Source of the DNA: Anastatus disparis
Lineage: Eukaryota; Arthropoda; Insecta; Hymenoptera; Eupelmidae
Direction of reading: 5' to 3'
Length of the DNA stretch: 64,000 bases
Assembly (NCBI GenBank): GCA_017163975.1
Contig: JAFFSR010000317.1
Span: 1,110,001-1,174,000, forward strand
Shown piece after piece: positions 22,076 to 33,124 of the stretch. Made by a program: the position numbers and the translations under genes. Every line of letters begins with the position of its first letter. Positions within the stretch are counted from its first letter, which is position 1. Below the pieces are notes generated by a model that did not search any database, was not told where the DNA came from, and was given only the letters and a program-made list of their open reading frames with translations.

Positions 22076-23290
22076 TTAAAGGTATTTTGCTTAACTTAAA
22101 ATTTGTTTTTTAGTTTTTTTTCTTGTTTCAAAATTTTCCGAGATTTAGCGATTTTTGTTAAAAAAAGGGTCTTTTTTCCGATATCTGCTTAATGAGAGGA
22201 GATATAGAAAAATGGCAAATAAAAAAGTGTATTTTTGTATGTAGAATAACCTCAAATTTTCTCAAAATTTTTTGTGCATTTTAATTTTTTTGATATTGTT
22301 GCGGTATTCTCATATACATGTATACCATACTCTTATAAAAGTACTGCAACAATATCAAAAAAATTAAAATGTGCAAAAAATTTCGAGAAAATCTAAGGTT
22401 ATTCTACACACAAAAATACACTTTTTTTATTAGCCATTTTTCTATATCTCCTCTCATTAAGCAGATATCGGAAAAATAAAAAAGATCCTTTTTTTGAACA
22501 AAAATCGCTAAATCTCGGTTAATTTTGAACCTAGAAAAAAAAACTAGAAAATAAATTTCAAGTTAAGCAAAATACCTTTAAAACTAGATGTGTGAAATTT
22601 TTCTACTATCATTTTCCGAAAAATGATTCAAATTTAAACACAGGCGAATAAAAAAATTTTTTTTTTCTATTTTTAAGTCGTAATATTTCCCAGACAGGTA
22701 CTCAAAATTTAATTGCCGATACACCATTAAAAAGTCCTTACAAATATATTTAAAATGAGTGGTCGTAGAGTTCTGTACGACCCTTTATTGTTGAGATACA
22801 AAATTTTTTTATTAGTACTTTTTTCTCAAGGGTGGCTCTTTATTATTAGACCCCACTGTATGTATGTTATGTGGAAGTAAATTTTTTTTTTATTTTTCTT
22901 AAATCTCTTGAAAAACTAAAATATTCCAAACCCTATACAGATTAAAATATAAGTCCTTAGTCTATCTGCCCGTAAAAAAATTAAAAACACAAAAGATGGC
23001 TTTTTAGAGAAAAATGTTTTTTTTTATTTTTTACAAAAAGTACAATTGCACTTTGGTTTTTTTGTAAAAAAATAAAAGAGGGTGGAAACGAAAGAGCATC
23101 TCCTATAGCATTAAATAAACATTTATTTATTTATAAAGGTCACTAAAAGGACAAAATAGAATGTTTAGAAAAAAATATTTGATTTTTAAAACCCGAAAAT
23201 TTATGAATCATTTGTAAAAAGTGCATGGACAATGCATTTTTGATAATATTGAAAAATAAAAAAATACATGTGTGCTTATTTTCAGAGTAG

Positions 23291-23767
23291 ATTAATATTA
23301 AATATTTCTTAAGCGATTTTGAGAGTTAGATTTACTTTGCCTACATGATTTGAGATGAAATCGGTCTATAGTCATTACGAAAAAATAATGTCTAAATCAA
23401 AAGGCAGACAATCGGAGAATAAGGGAGCCAGTAAAAGGGAAATCTAAAATATGATTCTTTTAATTATAATATAGAATTTCATTTTTCTCTTATATGAATA
23501 ACGAATTAAATATTACAAATATTGTAATCAAAATTATTTAAACTGTAAATGGGGTCAATGGGAATCATCTTTTATTATATATTGTAATCAGTCAAAATAA
23601 CTATTTAGAGAGAGAGAGTCACAATAAAATTTGAAGGAGAGTTCTGGCTGGCTAAGGGCATAATAAGGGAGGAGGGTCGATAGTTGAATTTGGACTTACG
23701 ACTATATATATATATATAGATATATAAATACATATAGCTAATGAAAATGATCCTATTATATGATTGA
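23291..23767. other. No recognisable gene
   Basis: AT-rich, with a short GA run near 23609 and a (TA)n run at 23704-23724. The next exon of the carboxylesterase fragment would be expected here or to the left, but no conserved C-terminal block is seen. Confidence 0.45.
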
Positions 23768-24377
23768 TTAAGCAAATAATAACTGCAATAGTTTTTGAAT
23801 ACCTTTGTATGGTTGCGGTCCTTGATCATATTGATAAATTGTGGGTTCATTTCCCATATAAGAAAAATTATAAACATATGTTGGAGCATTTGCGTTTCGA
23901 TTTCGCAAATCAACGATTTTTCGTTCACAAGCATTAAAAATATCAGTCAGTAAACGAATTAAATTCCATGCATTACGTGTATTGATTGGTTCATTTTTCA
24001 AATAATATTCTTGAACGTATTTCATAATTTCATCAAATTTACTTTGTTCCATTGATATTAATTTATTTTTCAATATATCTTCTATAGTATCATTATAGAA
24101 TTTGTAATTGTCTAAATCATCGAATCTACCTGTTTTGAAATGAAATCGATTATTTTTTATTAATAGAGATCATATATAAAATAATCAGAAAAAAAATATT
24201 CATTTGAAACAAACCCATAAACGAAAGAAGTGCTTCATCACATGTGTGCCCAATAATAATTGGCACGTTAGTATCATTTTTTAGCAATTGATTGATACAT
24301 GAAGGAATAAGAGGATCTTTAGTATAATAAACATCCACAATAGGTGAATATTCCATTATATCCATAACTTCTCTTTC
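23768..24377 (-). CDS. Carboxylesterase, two-exon fragment
   Basis: Exon A is 24377-24215, preceded by a TTTTTATAG acceptor, and reads EREVMDIMEYSPIVDV...DPLIP...VPIIIGHTCDEALLSFMG. Intron 24214-24130 (85 bp) has GT and AG ends, and the split Gly codon keeps the frame. Exon B starts at 24129 (RFDDLDNYKFYND) and includes NTRNAWNLIRLLTDIFN and YVYNFSYMGNEPTIYQ. It ends either at a TAA (23768-23770) or at a donor after 23803 (AAAG/GTATTC). The IIGHTCDEALLSF and YVYNFSY.GN blocks are typical of the C-terminal half of insect carboxyl/cholinesterases, which hydrolyse esters. Exons for the nucleophile Ser and catalytic His are not visible, so this is a gene fragment or a gene with long introns. Confidence 0.75.
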
Positions 24378-25112
24378 CTATAAAAACCATTTTTTGATTT
24401 AATAGCAAAATTATCAGATCATGCATTATTAATTAAGGTACCAAAACTGAGCTCTAGCCTGAAAAAATTTAAATTTAAATGCAGTTATAATTTTTCTTTC
24501 CAATGATATTAATTGATGGAACTTCTTTTTACCTTAGATATATATTAAATATACATTGACAGAAATGATTTCTTGAGGTAAGTGAAATCCACTAGCTAGT
24601 AGTAGAAAGTATTCTTGTTATTCTCAGTAATATATTTCCACTTGCAAAAATAATAAAATTCACTTGTTCTCGGGTGTTCTTGTGTCTAGTAGAAAAATGC
24701 TTGACGACCTATTTTTGACATGGGCTTTAATTATTCTATTTTCAAGTGGATTTTTCCTACATCCAAACAAATTTCTATTCGAAGTATTTAATAATATATC
24801 CTAACATACTAAGGAAAGACGTAAAGAAATGATACGTAATAAGGTTGCGTTATATAAGTAAAAATACAATTAGTCAGATTTTCTCTCCAGGTTAGTGGAT
24901 TTGTCCTAACGGAAAGCGATTTTTATTCTAACAACAAGAACGGCATCGTTTGTAAGAAGGCATAATTCTATTTACGTCTAATAGATTTCTCTTTGCATGG
25001 AGAAGCTCTAATCAAGTGGACTATTCGTTTCCTTGCTAGAAATCATTTGTGTCATTGTAAAATTATGATCCATGAACAATTTAAAAACTCTCATCCGATG
25101 CTTTAAATTCTT
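24378..25112. other. No recognisable gene
   Basis: Upstream flank of the carboxylesterase fragment. I looked on the minus strand for the GESAG-type exon and earlier exons and found none. Confidence 0.5.
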
Positions 25113-25488
25113 TTGATTGGTCAAAAACTTGATTTTTTCAATGTTGGTACTTGATGCAGACTTTCTCAGCCAACTTTCATCCAATCGACCTTAAAATTTC
25201 CAGAGATCCTGAGTTGATATATCTTTAAAAAATAATAGTGCTGGAATTTCGTTAAGTTGAAATGAATGTTCAATTGAATCACGTACATGAAATTCGCAAA
25301 AATATTTATTTTTCAACGTTTCCCAAACCAAACTTTAACATTCTTTTTTTTTAACTTCAAATGTTATTTTTTAAAGATATACAAACTAGAGATCTCTGAA
25401 TACTTTGAGATCAATAAATTGAAAGTTGAATGAAAAAGTCTACGAAAAATACCAAAATTTATAAAATTAAATCTTTGACTAATCAGTC
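25113..25488. mobile_element. Foldback MITE
   Basis: The arms 25113-about 25240 (TTGATTGGTCAAAAACTTGA...ATATCTTTAAAAAATAA) and about 25368-25488 are imperfect reverse complements around a loop of about 125 bp. Non-coding. Confidence 0.65.
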
Positions 25489-25684
25489 TTGTATCTAATA
25501 TATATTTAAAATAAAAAGAAGTTTTATCAAATAATATAAGTCGAAAAAAAAATTATTACTACATTTTAATTTGATTCTTTCTCAGGCTTAAAAGGTGGTC
25601 GTAACCATTCTAGGTGAGAGAAAAATCTTAAATATTTACTATACAGCGAATTATAATTCACTGAAACACCTCTAATGTTGTCAA

Positions 25685-25706
25685 TAACTCTAGCCATATA
25701 TATATA

Positions 25707-25781
<75 letters not shown>

Positions 25782-25800
25782 TATATATATTTATATATAC
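25685..25800. repeat. (TA)n microsatellite, left of a hairpin
   Basis: About 115 bp of nearly pure TA repeats, with a degenerate TTTATATATA end. Confidence 0.95.
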
Positions 25801-25809
25801 ACATATGTA

Positions 25810-26043
25810 GAATAATTATTGATACTAATCTCGTTTGGAAAGTCTAAAATATTGTTGTAAAGCGAAAAATGCAACATGAGATGGAGCAGGCGTGAGCATA
25901 TGTATTCATTATTCTTTAGTATCACTTTTTTTGACGCACTAATGAAAAATACACATGTTTACATGGACTCTACCACGTGCAGCATTTTTCGCTTTACAAA
26001 AATATTTCAAACTTTTCAAACAAGATCAGCATGAATAATTATT

Positions 26044-26044
<1 letters not shown>
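25810..26044. mobile_element. 235-bp hairpin MITE inserted within TA repeats
   Basis: GAATAATTATTGATACTAAT... and its complement ending GAATAATTATTC (26035-26044) form arms of about 70 bp, which share GTAAAGCGAAAAATGC. Both sides are TA microsatellite (25685-25800, 26045-26102), as if the element landed in, or seeded, a TA tract. Confidence 0.75.

Positions 26045-26102
<58 letters not shown>
26045..26102. repeat. (AT)n microsatellite, right of a hairpin
   Basis: Pure AT dinucleotides abutting the hairpin element. Confidence 0.95.
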
Positions 26103-26105
<3 letters not shown>

Positions 26106-27236
26106 TTTTGAAAACATTATATTATTGTCTTAGTAAATTGTAAATCAGTGTATAAAAAATATTTTATATTTTTCTCGCACCTGCAGCGCCATCAAACGAC
26201 AAATGAACCTTAGCGCCTATTGAACTTAGTCCTAATACTTCAAAAGATTTTTACTTTTTAATAATAAATATACAAATTTTTAAATGCTATATTTTGTATA
26301 AAATACAGTAGAATAACTAAAAATTCTAAAGCATAAATAATGGCGTATGTACCAAAACACTATTATGCAACTAGAACAGACTTTACCATACCAATGTTAG
26401 AGCAATCAACATATTTCATGTAATACTTTTAACATTATTAAGAAAGTACCCTTGGTTACAGAATTTGAATTAAGAATCTTCTAAAGTTTAATATACAGTT
26501 ATATCTGTGGCGTTGAGAAAAAGGGTATAAGTCACATTTTTTTTCGGAAATCAAGATAACATTATTTTTATATTCTATAGATGTTATTCTGATAGTCTGA
26601 AGACGATCTGATTACTCACAATTATTTTTTCTAGTGAAAAATATATTTGAAAAAGGGCAATATTTCCATTTTCAGATAATAAATTTACATAAAGACATAA
26701 GTTTAAATCACAATACCTCGAAAAATTTCTGAAGTGGTTTATGCGCTTTTTTTCTAAACGCCACAAATATTCGGGTGTAATAAGACTATGGTTAAAATTT
26801 CGTGACCCTTTAGAGCTTCAAAAATGAGGAACTGCTGTTTGAAAATAACATGTGATCTTATGGGGGAATGCACATTATGCCTTTTTCAGTAATTATGCGA
26901 AATGAAAAGATTCTGAAAAAATTCTATAATAAACAGAAATTTATTCCGGAATTACATAATTTGTAAAAAGTATTATTCAGAGTCTGTAAAAAAAACAAAA
27001 AATTATTTTCTCTTGTAATCTTATAATTAATAACAATTATTTTACATCATGACAACATCACGTTTTGTTTACGGACTTTGGTTAGGTGCGTATTCAACGC
27101 ACAATTTTTAATAAGGAAAAAGTTTGAATGAAAAGAAAATCATCAATAAAAATTAGTAGACCAAAATATTATTCATAATATAAGTTTATTATCCTATATT
27201 TAACATAAATCAAATTCATCATCCATAAATATTTAT
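26103..27236. other. No recognisable gene
   Basis: AT-rich, without ORFs of interest, repeats or dyads that I could find. Confidence 0.55.
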
Positions 27237-27834
27237 ATACAAGGTGTCCCAAAAGTATGGGCACACCTTAATATCTTAAAAAATAAGGGCGTTAGAATAA
27301 AAAAAGTTAAGTTAATAGTTTTGAGAAATCAGACGGTGCATCTGATTGTGACCTTGACTTTGACTTTGAGCTTGATCTTCAAGGTCATTTCAAAGTCATA
27401 GTGATTTTTAGAAGGTAAAATAAAGGTCAAATGTTGAAGAATCGTCAAGAAGCTGTCTTCTTCGAACTTTTTAGAGATTAGATTTTGGAGCCAAAGACTT
27501 TGCATCTTTACCTTGAAGCTAGTTTTCAAAGTTATTTAAAGGTCAGCGTGTTTCTTTCCGTTGAAACCCATATTTCTGACACCAGTTTTGAAAACAGCGG
27601 AAAACATAATGCCAAAAATGATATTTCAGAGTTTATCGTCGTAACGTTGAAAAAGTAAGTAGAAAGCTAAATATTCCATAAGCACTCAAAAGTTGTTGCT
27701 TTGAACGTGCTTACTTTACTTTCAACGCTACCCAGAAACAACGACATGGACGTACAAAGTTTTGTTTTATCTGGAATGCCTGATTAACGGGAGTCCTCTT
27801 GCCTCTAACGATTGAAGTTCTGTCTAACCAGTGA

Positions 27835-27975
27835 GGGTAAGACAGACTGGTGTCCGACCGGTAAAAGACAAGATAGACTGGTGTCTGGCCGGTGAAGGCA
27901 AGACAGACTGATACCCGGCCAGTATAGGCAAAACAGACTGGTGTCCGACCGATAAAGGTAAGTTGCTGTCCAGTC
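27835..27975. repeat. 30-bp minisatellite, about 4.5 units
   Basis: Units of 30-31 bp of the form AGACTGGTGTCCGACCGGTA followed by AAGGCAAGAC. The minus-strand frame through it (27711-27986) is a repeat product (FTGQTPVYLVF-like). It lies just inside the left terminal repeat of the mariner-like element. Confidence 0.85.
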
Positions 27976-28020
27976 GATAAAAGCAAGATCGGAAATCTCT
28001 CAGAAATCGTCAGTGCCTAT

Positions 28021-28850
28021 TCAAAGTTCTAATTCGAAATGTCCTCCACTTTTTAGTTGACAATGCCCTATGTGATTATAAAATGTTGAAACTACCTTTC
28101 GAATCATATCATTTGGGATTATCGGAATCGTGTCAATAATCCGTTGGCGCAACTCTCCCAAGTTTTTACGTTTTGTGGAATAAACTTTGTTTTTGACGTA
28201 GTCCCATAAAAAATAATCTAGTGGCGCCATGTCAGAGCAACGAGGTGTCCAAATAATATTTTCTCTACGTCCAGTAGCTCGTCCTGGAAATATTTTATCT
28301 TAATAAATACGTACATTTCTTGTGTGATGAGCGGCAGCCCTATCTTGCTAAGAGTAAGTAATGTCAACATTGTCACAGATAATGTTATTTATCGCTGGTA
28401 CAATTTGATTCCTCAGCATGTCTTAATACTTTCTCCTGACAAATTTACTTTTATGGAAAATGACTCTACTATCATATATTATATCTGCCCAAACATTTAA
28501 TATTTGTGGATGATGTGTACATGATTCTGAATACCAGTAAGGATTCTCTATTGCCCAAAACCTACAATAATGACGATTAACATTGCCATCGTATTGGAAA
28601 GAACATTCATCGGAAAAAACTGTTTAAAAGTTTAGAAAATTCTGTTTGGTTTAACACTACCAGTTTGCTCAAAACGAGAAACAGTTTTTCCTACTGTTTT
28701 TTGTAAAAATCCAGGTAAATGGTATCTGCGTTAAATAGAGCTGCGACTGGTCGATATGACCAGAACATATTACCGCATCCTCTTATCATGAGAATGTGTT
28801 TTTGTTCACGCCCTGTAAGACGATTGATTTCGAAATGGCAAAAAATAAAA
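28021..28850 (-). pseudogene. Mariner-family transposase relic
   Basis: Minus-strand blocks in order: NRLTGREQKHIL (near 28815), FFSDECSFQYDGN with the first Asp (near 28610), NVWADIIYDSRVIFH, QDRAAAHHT with the second Asp (near 28340), GRRENIIWTPRCSDMAPLDYFLWDYVKNKVYS with the third Asp (near 28200), and a C-terminus ending FELEL at 28021. Stops and small gaps interrupt it, but the last 69 codons are open. The spacing is that of mariner/IS630-type DDE/D transposases, which excise and insert at TA. Confidence 0.8.
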
Positions 28851-29819
28851 CTAAGAATAATCTAATAATCTAAGAACAAAACTTTCAATAGAAAACAGAA
28901 TCAATGCTATGATAGACCGAATTCAGAGTAAAATGAAGGAAAACCTTTAAAATCGAAAAATATACAATAGGGATACTGATGAAAGTTGATAACTCTTTTT
29001 TATATGTAAGCAAGAAAGAACATGCATTTAACTACATGCATAATGATCAGTTTAAAAAAGAAAGACAGGTGGTTTATGGGTGATGGAACTTTTTCATTGT
29101 TAAAACTATGATTCTGGCAACAAGTTTGTACGTTGTGATTTTTAAGGTCGCATAAAGCGAATACAGTGGTTTTTCTTTGTGGTATTTCAAAGAAGTACAT
29201 ATCATAAATGTTAAGAATGTGACTTCGATGAAGGAATGAAATTACTGCTTAGGGGATTCTCGGGGTTGTTGACACGAATCTGGGGTTAGAATTTGAACAG
29301 GGCACCCCTGGTAAAGTCTATCTGACTTTACTCTTTTTTTCTTTTAGGCAAACCCTCAAATATTTACAAATTTGCCTATAACCCAATAATCTTTATCAAA
29401 TATTTTCATAATTATAAATATTTAAAAATTTGCAGATTCTCGCAAACTTTTCCAAATCTTTGCATGTTTGCAAATTCTTGCAAATATGTAAATTTTTGCA
29501 AATTAGCATTTTTTTCAATTGCTGAAATCAGTCACGCCTCTCTGTTTCATAAAACTAACAAAATGTTATTAGCTTTACTCTTTCATTTGTCAGTAATTAT
29601 CAATCACTAAAGTACGGTTAAATAAGAAAATAATGAGAATTTTTGCAACGCAAATCATTTTTTAAGCCATTTTCTAATAATGACAAAAATAGCTGCTGAT
29701 TATTACTAAGTTTCCAGGTAATCACTCCAAGATTCTTCCAAAACTCGCAGTCATGGTTAACGTACAAATTCTTCCATTGTAGCCCATTTGAATACATAAT
29801 TTTGAAATAATTGTGATTG
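28851..29819. other. Interior of the mariner-like element, no gene
   Basis: AT-rich filler between the transposase and the nested foldback, with short TTTGCAAA-type repeats at 29420-29510. The minus frame at 29000-29200 is unsupported. Confidence 0.45.
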
Positions 29820-30229
29820 TTTAAGAGTCAGCTGTATACCGACACAGTTACCTGTTTTACCGAATCTATTTAAAATTTATTTTTTATAAAAACTAATAAC
29901 TCGAGGCAAAAATAAAGAGATAGTTTCGATTCGTATAATAGAAAGCAATATTTTCTCTGATAAGAATAATTTAATTCCACCGCTTTATTTTCAAGAAAAG
30001 TTGGAATAACTTAAAAATCCCATTATTTAACACTAATTTTTAATTTTCTCAGTTATTCCAACTTTTCTTAAAAAAGAAGGGATAAAATTAATTCATACTA
30101 ATCAAAGAAAATATTACATTTTATTAAACACATCGAAACCATCTCTTTATTTTTGCCTCTTGTTGCTAATTTTGGGAAAAAAGTCAATTTTTCAATTAGA
30201 AAAGGACAGAGATACAGCGGACTCTTAAA
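29820..30229. mobile_element. Foldback element, TTAAGAG-end family, member 1
   Basis: It starts TTTAAGAGTCAGCTGTAT and ends with the complement of TTTAAGAGTCCGCTGTAT. The terminal block with GACAG and CTAATT and the arm sequence GGCAAAAATAAAGAGAT are shared with the element at 34664-35052. The dyad centre is near 30030. It is nested in the mariner-like element. Confidence 0.75.
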
Positions 30230-31070
30230 GCATTTGTAGTAAAGAAGCACTCCAATCTTAAGAGGTAAGAGGACTCACGTTAATAAGGCATCCTAAAGAA
30301 AACAGAACTTACTACGTCCATGTCGTTTTTTCTGGGTAGCGCTAAAAGTAAAGTTGGCTTGTTGAAAGCAACAGCTTTCGAGTGTTTGTGGAATCTTTAG
30401 CTTTCAATTTAATTTTTCAAGGTCACAACGAAAAACTCTGAAATATCATTTTTGACGTTACGTTTTTGGCTGTCTTTAAAACCGGTGTTAGAAATAGGGG
30501 TTTCCATGCAAAGAAACACTCTGACCTTCAAATAACCTTGGAAACTAGCTTCAAGGTCTAAATTCTCAAGGCCTTTGGCTTCAAAATCTAATTTCATATT
30601 TATTTGTCTAAAATCCTGAAAAGTTCGAAGAAAGCCTCTTCTTGACGATTCTTCAACATTTGATCTTTATTTTACCTTCTGTGGGTCATTAAAAATAATA
30701 AAAACTATCGTTTTGGACGTACAATTTCTCGCTCTTTCAGAATTTGGTCTTGAAAATAGAGGTCTCCATTTTTGAAAATTACTTTGACTTTAAAATGACC
30801 TTGAAGATCAAGTTCAAGGTCAAAGTCAAAATCGCCATCAGATGCACCGTTTAGTTTCCCAAAACTTATAACTCAACTTTTTTTCTAGTGCCCTTATTTT
30901 TCAAGATATTCAGGTATGCCCATACTTTCGGGACACCCTGTATATACAATCTTATACAGTTTTAACATAGAAAAAATTCCGTTCAAGGTCTTAATTACTT
31001 TTTAATTTAACTTTTTATATCAACTTTAATGAAAGAAAATTGTTTTTGATTGAAATAGCTTTTACAATCA

Positions 31071-32365
31071 GTGCTGTCTCATAGAGAAAACACTATATAG
31101 ATAAGAAAAATTTTTTTGTATTCTTCCATCGATTTGTACATATTTGGACTTAGGAAGGCAGAAAAAGTGGTTTCCTGGAAATGTCCAAAAGTGCGTGCAT
31201 GCGCGCGCGCGTGTGTGTGTGTGTTCTAACGTTCATACTGCTGCTATGCAGCATTCTCTTGCCTATTCTGCAGCTGACTACTTTAACAAAGTACTCTCTT
31301 TATTTGAGTTTTTTACTCCTGAAGATTTTTACACCTTTAAACTTATTTGTATGAAAAACTTCTATTGAATCAGAATGAATCATGACAGCATGAAATAGGT
31401 ACTGGCTGATTCGTCATCCGGTCACTTTTAATTGTATTGCGCTTTTTAGCTCACTAATTACATACACTTTTGTCTTAAGACACTACTGTTATTTTAATTT
31501 TAACTTGAATTAAAATTTTTATAAGTTACCTAAAATCTCTTAATATTTAAGAATTTTTAGTATTTAATAATTTTGAATTGCATTTATGAAGCCTACTTAA
31601 CGGTAGGCCGGAGTAGAACCTGATACCGACCGAGTAACAATCGAGTTGTTTGTTATTTACTCAAGTTTTAATCGGTGTATCTTCAAATTAAAGGTCAAGC
31701 GCAATAGATATTATTATTATGAACATCTATGCACAAGAAAAAAAATATCTACCGGTTTGTTTTTGAAAAAAGTAAGTAACGCGAAAATATTATAAACATA
31801 AACTTTTACTTTGGCGTTACTTACTTTTCTAAAAAACAAACCGGTAGATATTTTTTTTCTTGTTTATAGATGTTCATAATAATAATATCTATTGCGCTCG
31901 ACCTTTAATTTGAAGATACACTGATTAAAACTTGAGTAAATAACAAAAATGCCAATTAGACAAGGACAGCGAATCCGGCCTGCTCTTAAGCCGTATTTGA
32001 ACATACTATATTCACTTGTTGTTAATGCATATTGTTCTTACAATTATTTTTGCTTTTCTCTTGTTATTTAATTTTTAAATATTAATTTAAAAAATTATTA
32101 CTATTGTTATTTGACGTTGTATTTTCTTATTGTGCCAGACAGGGTCTTATCCCAAGGCCTAATAAAATTTGTGTATGTTTATGTCTACATCTTATTTTTT
32201 AATCACTCTCTCATACTCACACTTACTCTCACTTTTTCTTTTTCTTATAAATTTTTCTTGAATAGAAATTATGTTTGTCACACTAAAATCACATTTAAAA
32301 AAATACTCTTGACTCAATCAGCTCTATGAAAAATCATTGCGCCAAAGCACTTGGCAGAGTTTTTC
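31071..32365 (+). mobile_element. HINE/Helentron-like non-autonomous element, copy A
   Basis: The 5' end has TGTCTCATAGAGAAAACACTA (a small hairpin), then GTACATATT...AGAAAAAGTGGTTTCCTGGAAATGTC and a GC/GT-rich run (31195-31225). The 3' end has ATCACATTTAAAAAAATA, GCTCTATGAAAAATCATT and a terminal hairpin CGCCAAAGCACTTGGCAG before TTTTT. Both ends match the copy at 55335-57110 in the opposite orientation. The middle (31596-31990) is occupied by a foldback element, and the internal tandem units of the other copies are missing. Confidence 0.65.
31596..31990. mobile_element. Foldback element, TTAAGAG-end family, member 2
   Basis: The right end, GGACAGCGAATCCGGCC then TGCTCTTAAG (31964-31990), resembles the ends of members 1 and 3. 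The left end (CTTAACGGTAGGCCGG) is degraded. The inner arms, with GGTCAAGCGCAATAGATATT and ACCGGTAGATATTTTTTTT complements, are about 97% alike by eye and unrelated to the inner arms of members 1 and 3. The dyad centre is near 31795. Confidence 0.7.
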
Positions 32366-33120
32366 AAAATTAATTGCTAAAGTATTGATAGTAAAAAAAT
32401 TTTTTTGTCATAGTGAGTATAAATAGTGATGTAATCATATATTATTTTTATGCATTTTGTACAATAATAACATGATGTACCTAACCCTCTTTGGATAATT
32501 AATTTTGATACACTGTAGGTATTATGAATTCTAATAGTTCTACTCATTTTTTTCCTGAAGAACAGTGAATAAATCTAAAAAAATGTTAAGATACTTTTAT
32601 ATCATTTTTTTATATGATTTAATGATATATTTATGTATTTAATGTGAAAAAATGTTTATAGTCTAAGCAAATTACCATTTTGACCAAATGTGAAAGGTGG
32701 AGGCAAATAAACGATTGGATTCGGTCGAAAAAAATGATCAACAGAAAATGGTATTTGCACTCCAGCGCACAGAAGTGAGCTCCATTAGTTATTAATAAAA
32801 ATGTGAAAAAAATGCGCAAAAAAACTGATTTTCCTTTCAAATTTCGACTTGTATCTCAGAAACTAATGGTTTTTATTAAAAATATTGCAAAATAAAATTT
32901 GTTTCTTAAGAAATTTTTCATAAAGTCTAATAGATGTGATATGCCAAATTGCAGAAATTTTCTTGCAAATGACTGTAGCGTAAAAAAACAGTAAAAAAAA
33001 TTATTTTTGAATATAATTTTTTTTAATTGTTTGAATTTTTTTTCTTTGTAGTATATGATAAAAAAGTAATTCAACAATAAGTATAAAAAACTCAATCCTC
33101 GTACGTCCAACAGTTTTTGC
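32366..33120. other. No recognisable gene
   Basis: AT-rich. The minus frames at 32631-32840 and 32856-33122 are Phe/Lys-rich without motifs. Confidence 0.5.
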
Positions 33121-33124
33121 ATAG

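Larger units (their letters stand above)
18217..23290. mobile_element. Long foldback element, arms about 1 kb, split by two insertions
   Basis: The uninterrupted right arm runs from about 22320 to 23290. Its reverse complement is found in pieces on the left: 18217-18640 (CACATGTATTTTTTATTTT... to AGATCC/GAGAAAAATAA), 19283-19532 (AAAAGTACTAAT...CTAGTTTTAA) and 22076-about 22310. The dyad centre is near 22315, flanked by GATATTGTTGCGGTA and TACTGCAACAATATC. Two blocks interrupt the left arm: 18641-19280 (unidentified) and the TTAA-flanked transposon 19533-22075. The ends outside 18217/23290 diverge. No transposase of its own is visible. Confidence 0.8.
27239..30940 (-). mobile_element. Mariner-like element with long terminal inverted repeats
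   Basis: The ends CAAGGTGTCCCAAAAGTATGG (27239) and the complement of CAGGGTGTCCCGAAAGTATGG (ending 30940) are flanked by TA on both sides (27237-27238, 30941-30942). The inverted repeats are unusually long: about 27239-27770 matches about 30305-30940, through repeated TCAAGGTCA/TGACCTTGA motifs, CTCTGAAATATCATTTTT and CATGTCGTT..CTGGGTAGCG. Inside lie a transposase relic (28021-28850, minus), a 30-bp minisatellite and a foldback at 29820-30229. Confidence 0.8.

Noticed and set aside
27711..27986. 91-codon minus ORF
   Set aside because: It reads through the 30-bp minisatellite; the protein repeats FTGxTPV with that period.
31190..31230. Short GC/GT run suggestive of a regulatory CpG element
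   Set aside because: The homologous position of the other HINE-like copy has a plain GT/AC run, so it is a microsatellite within the element.
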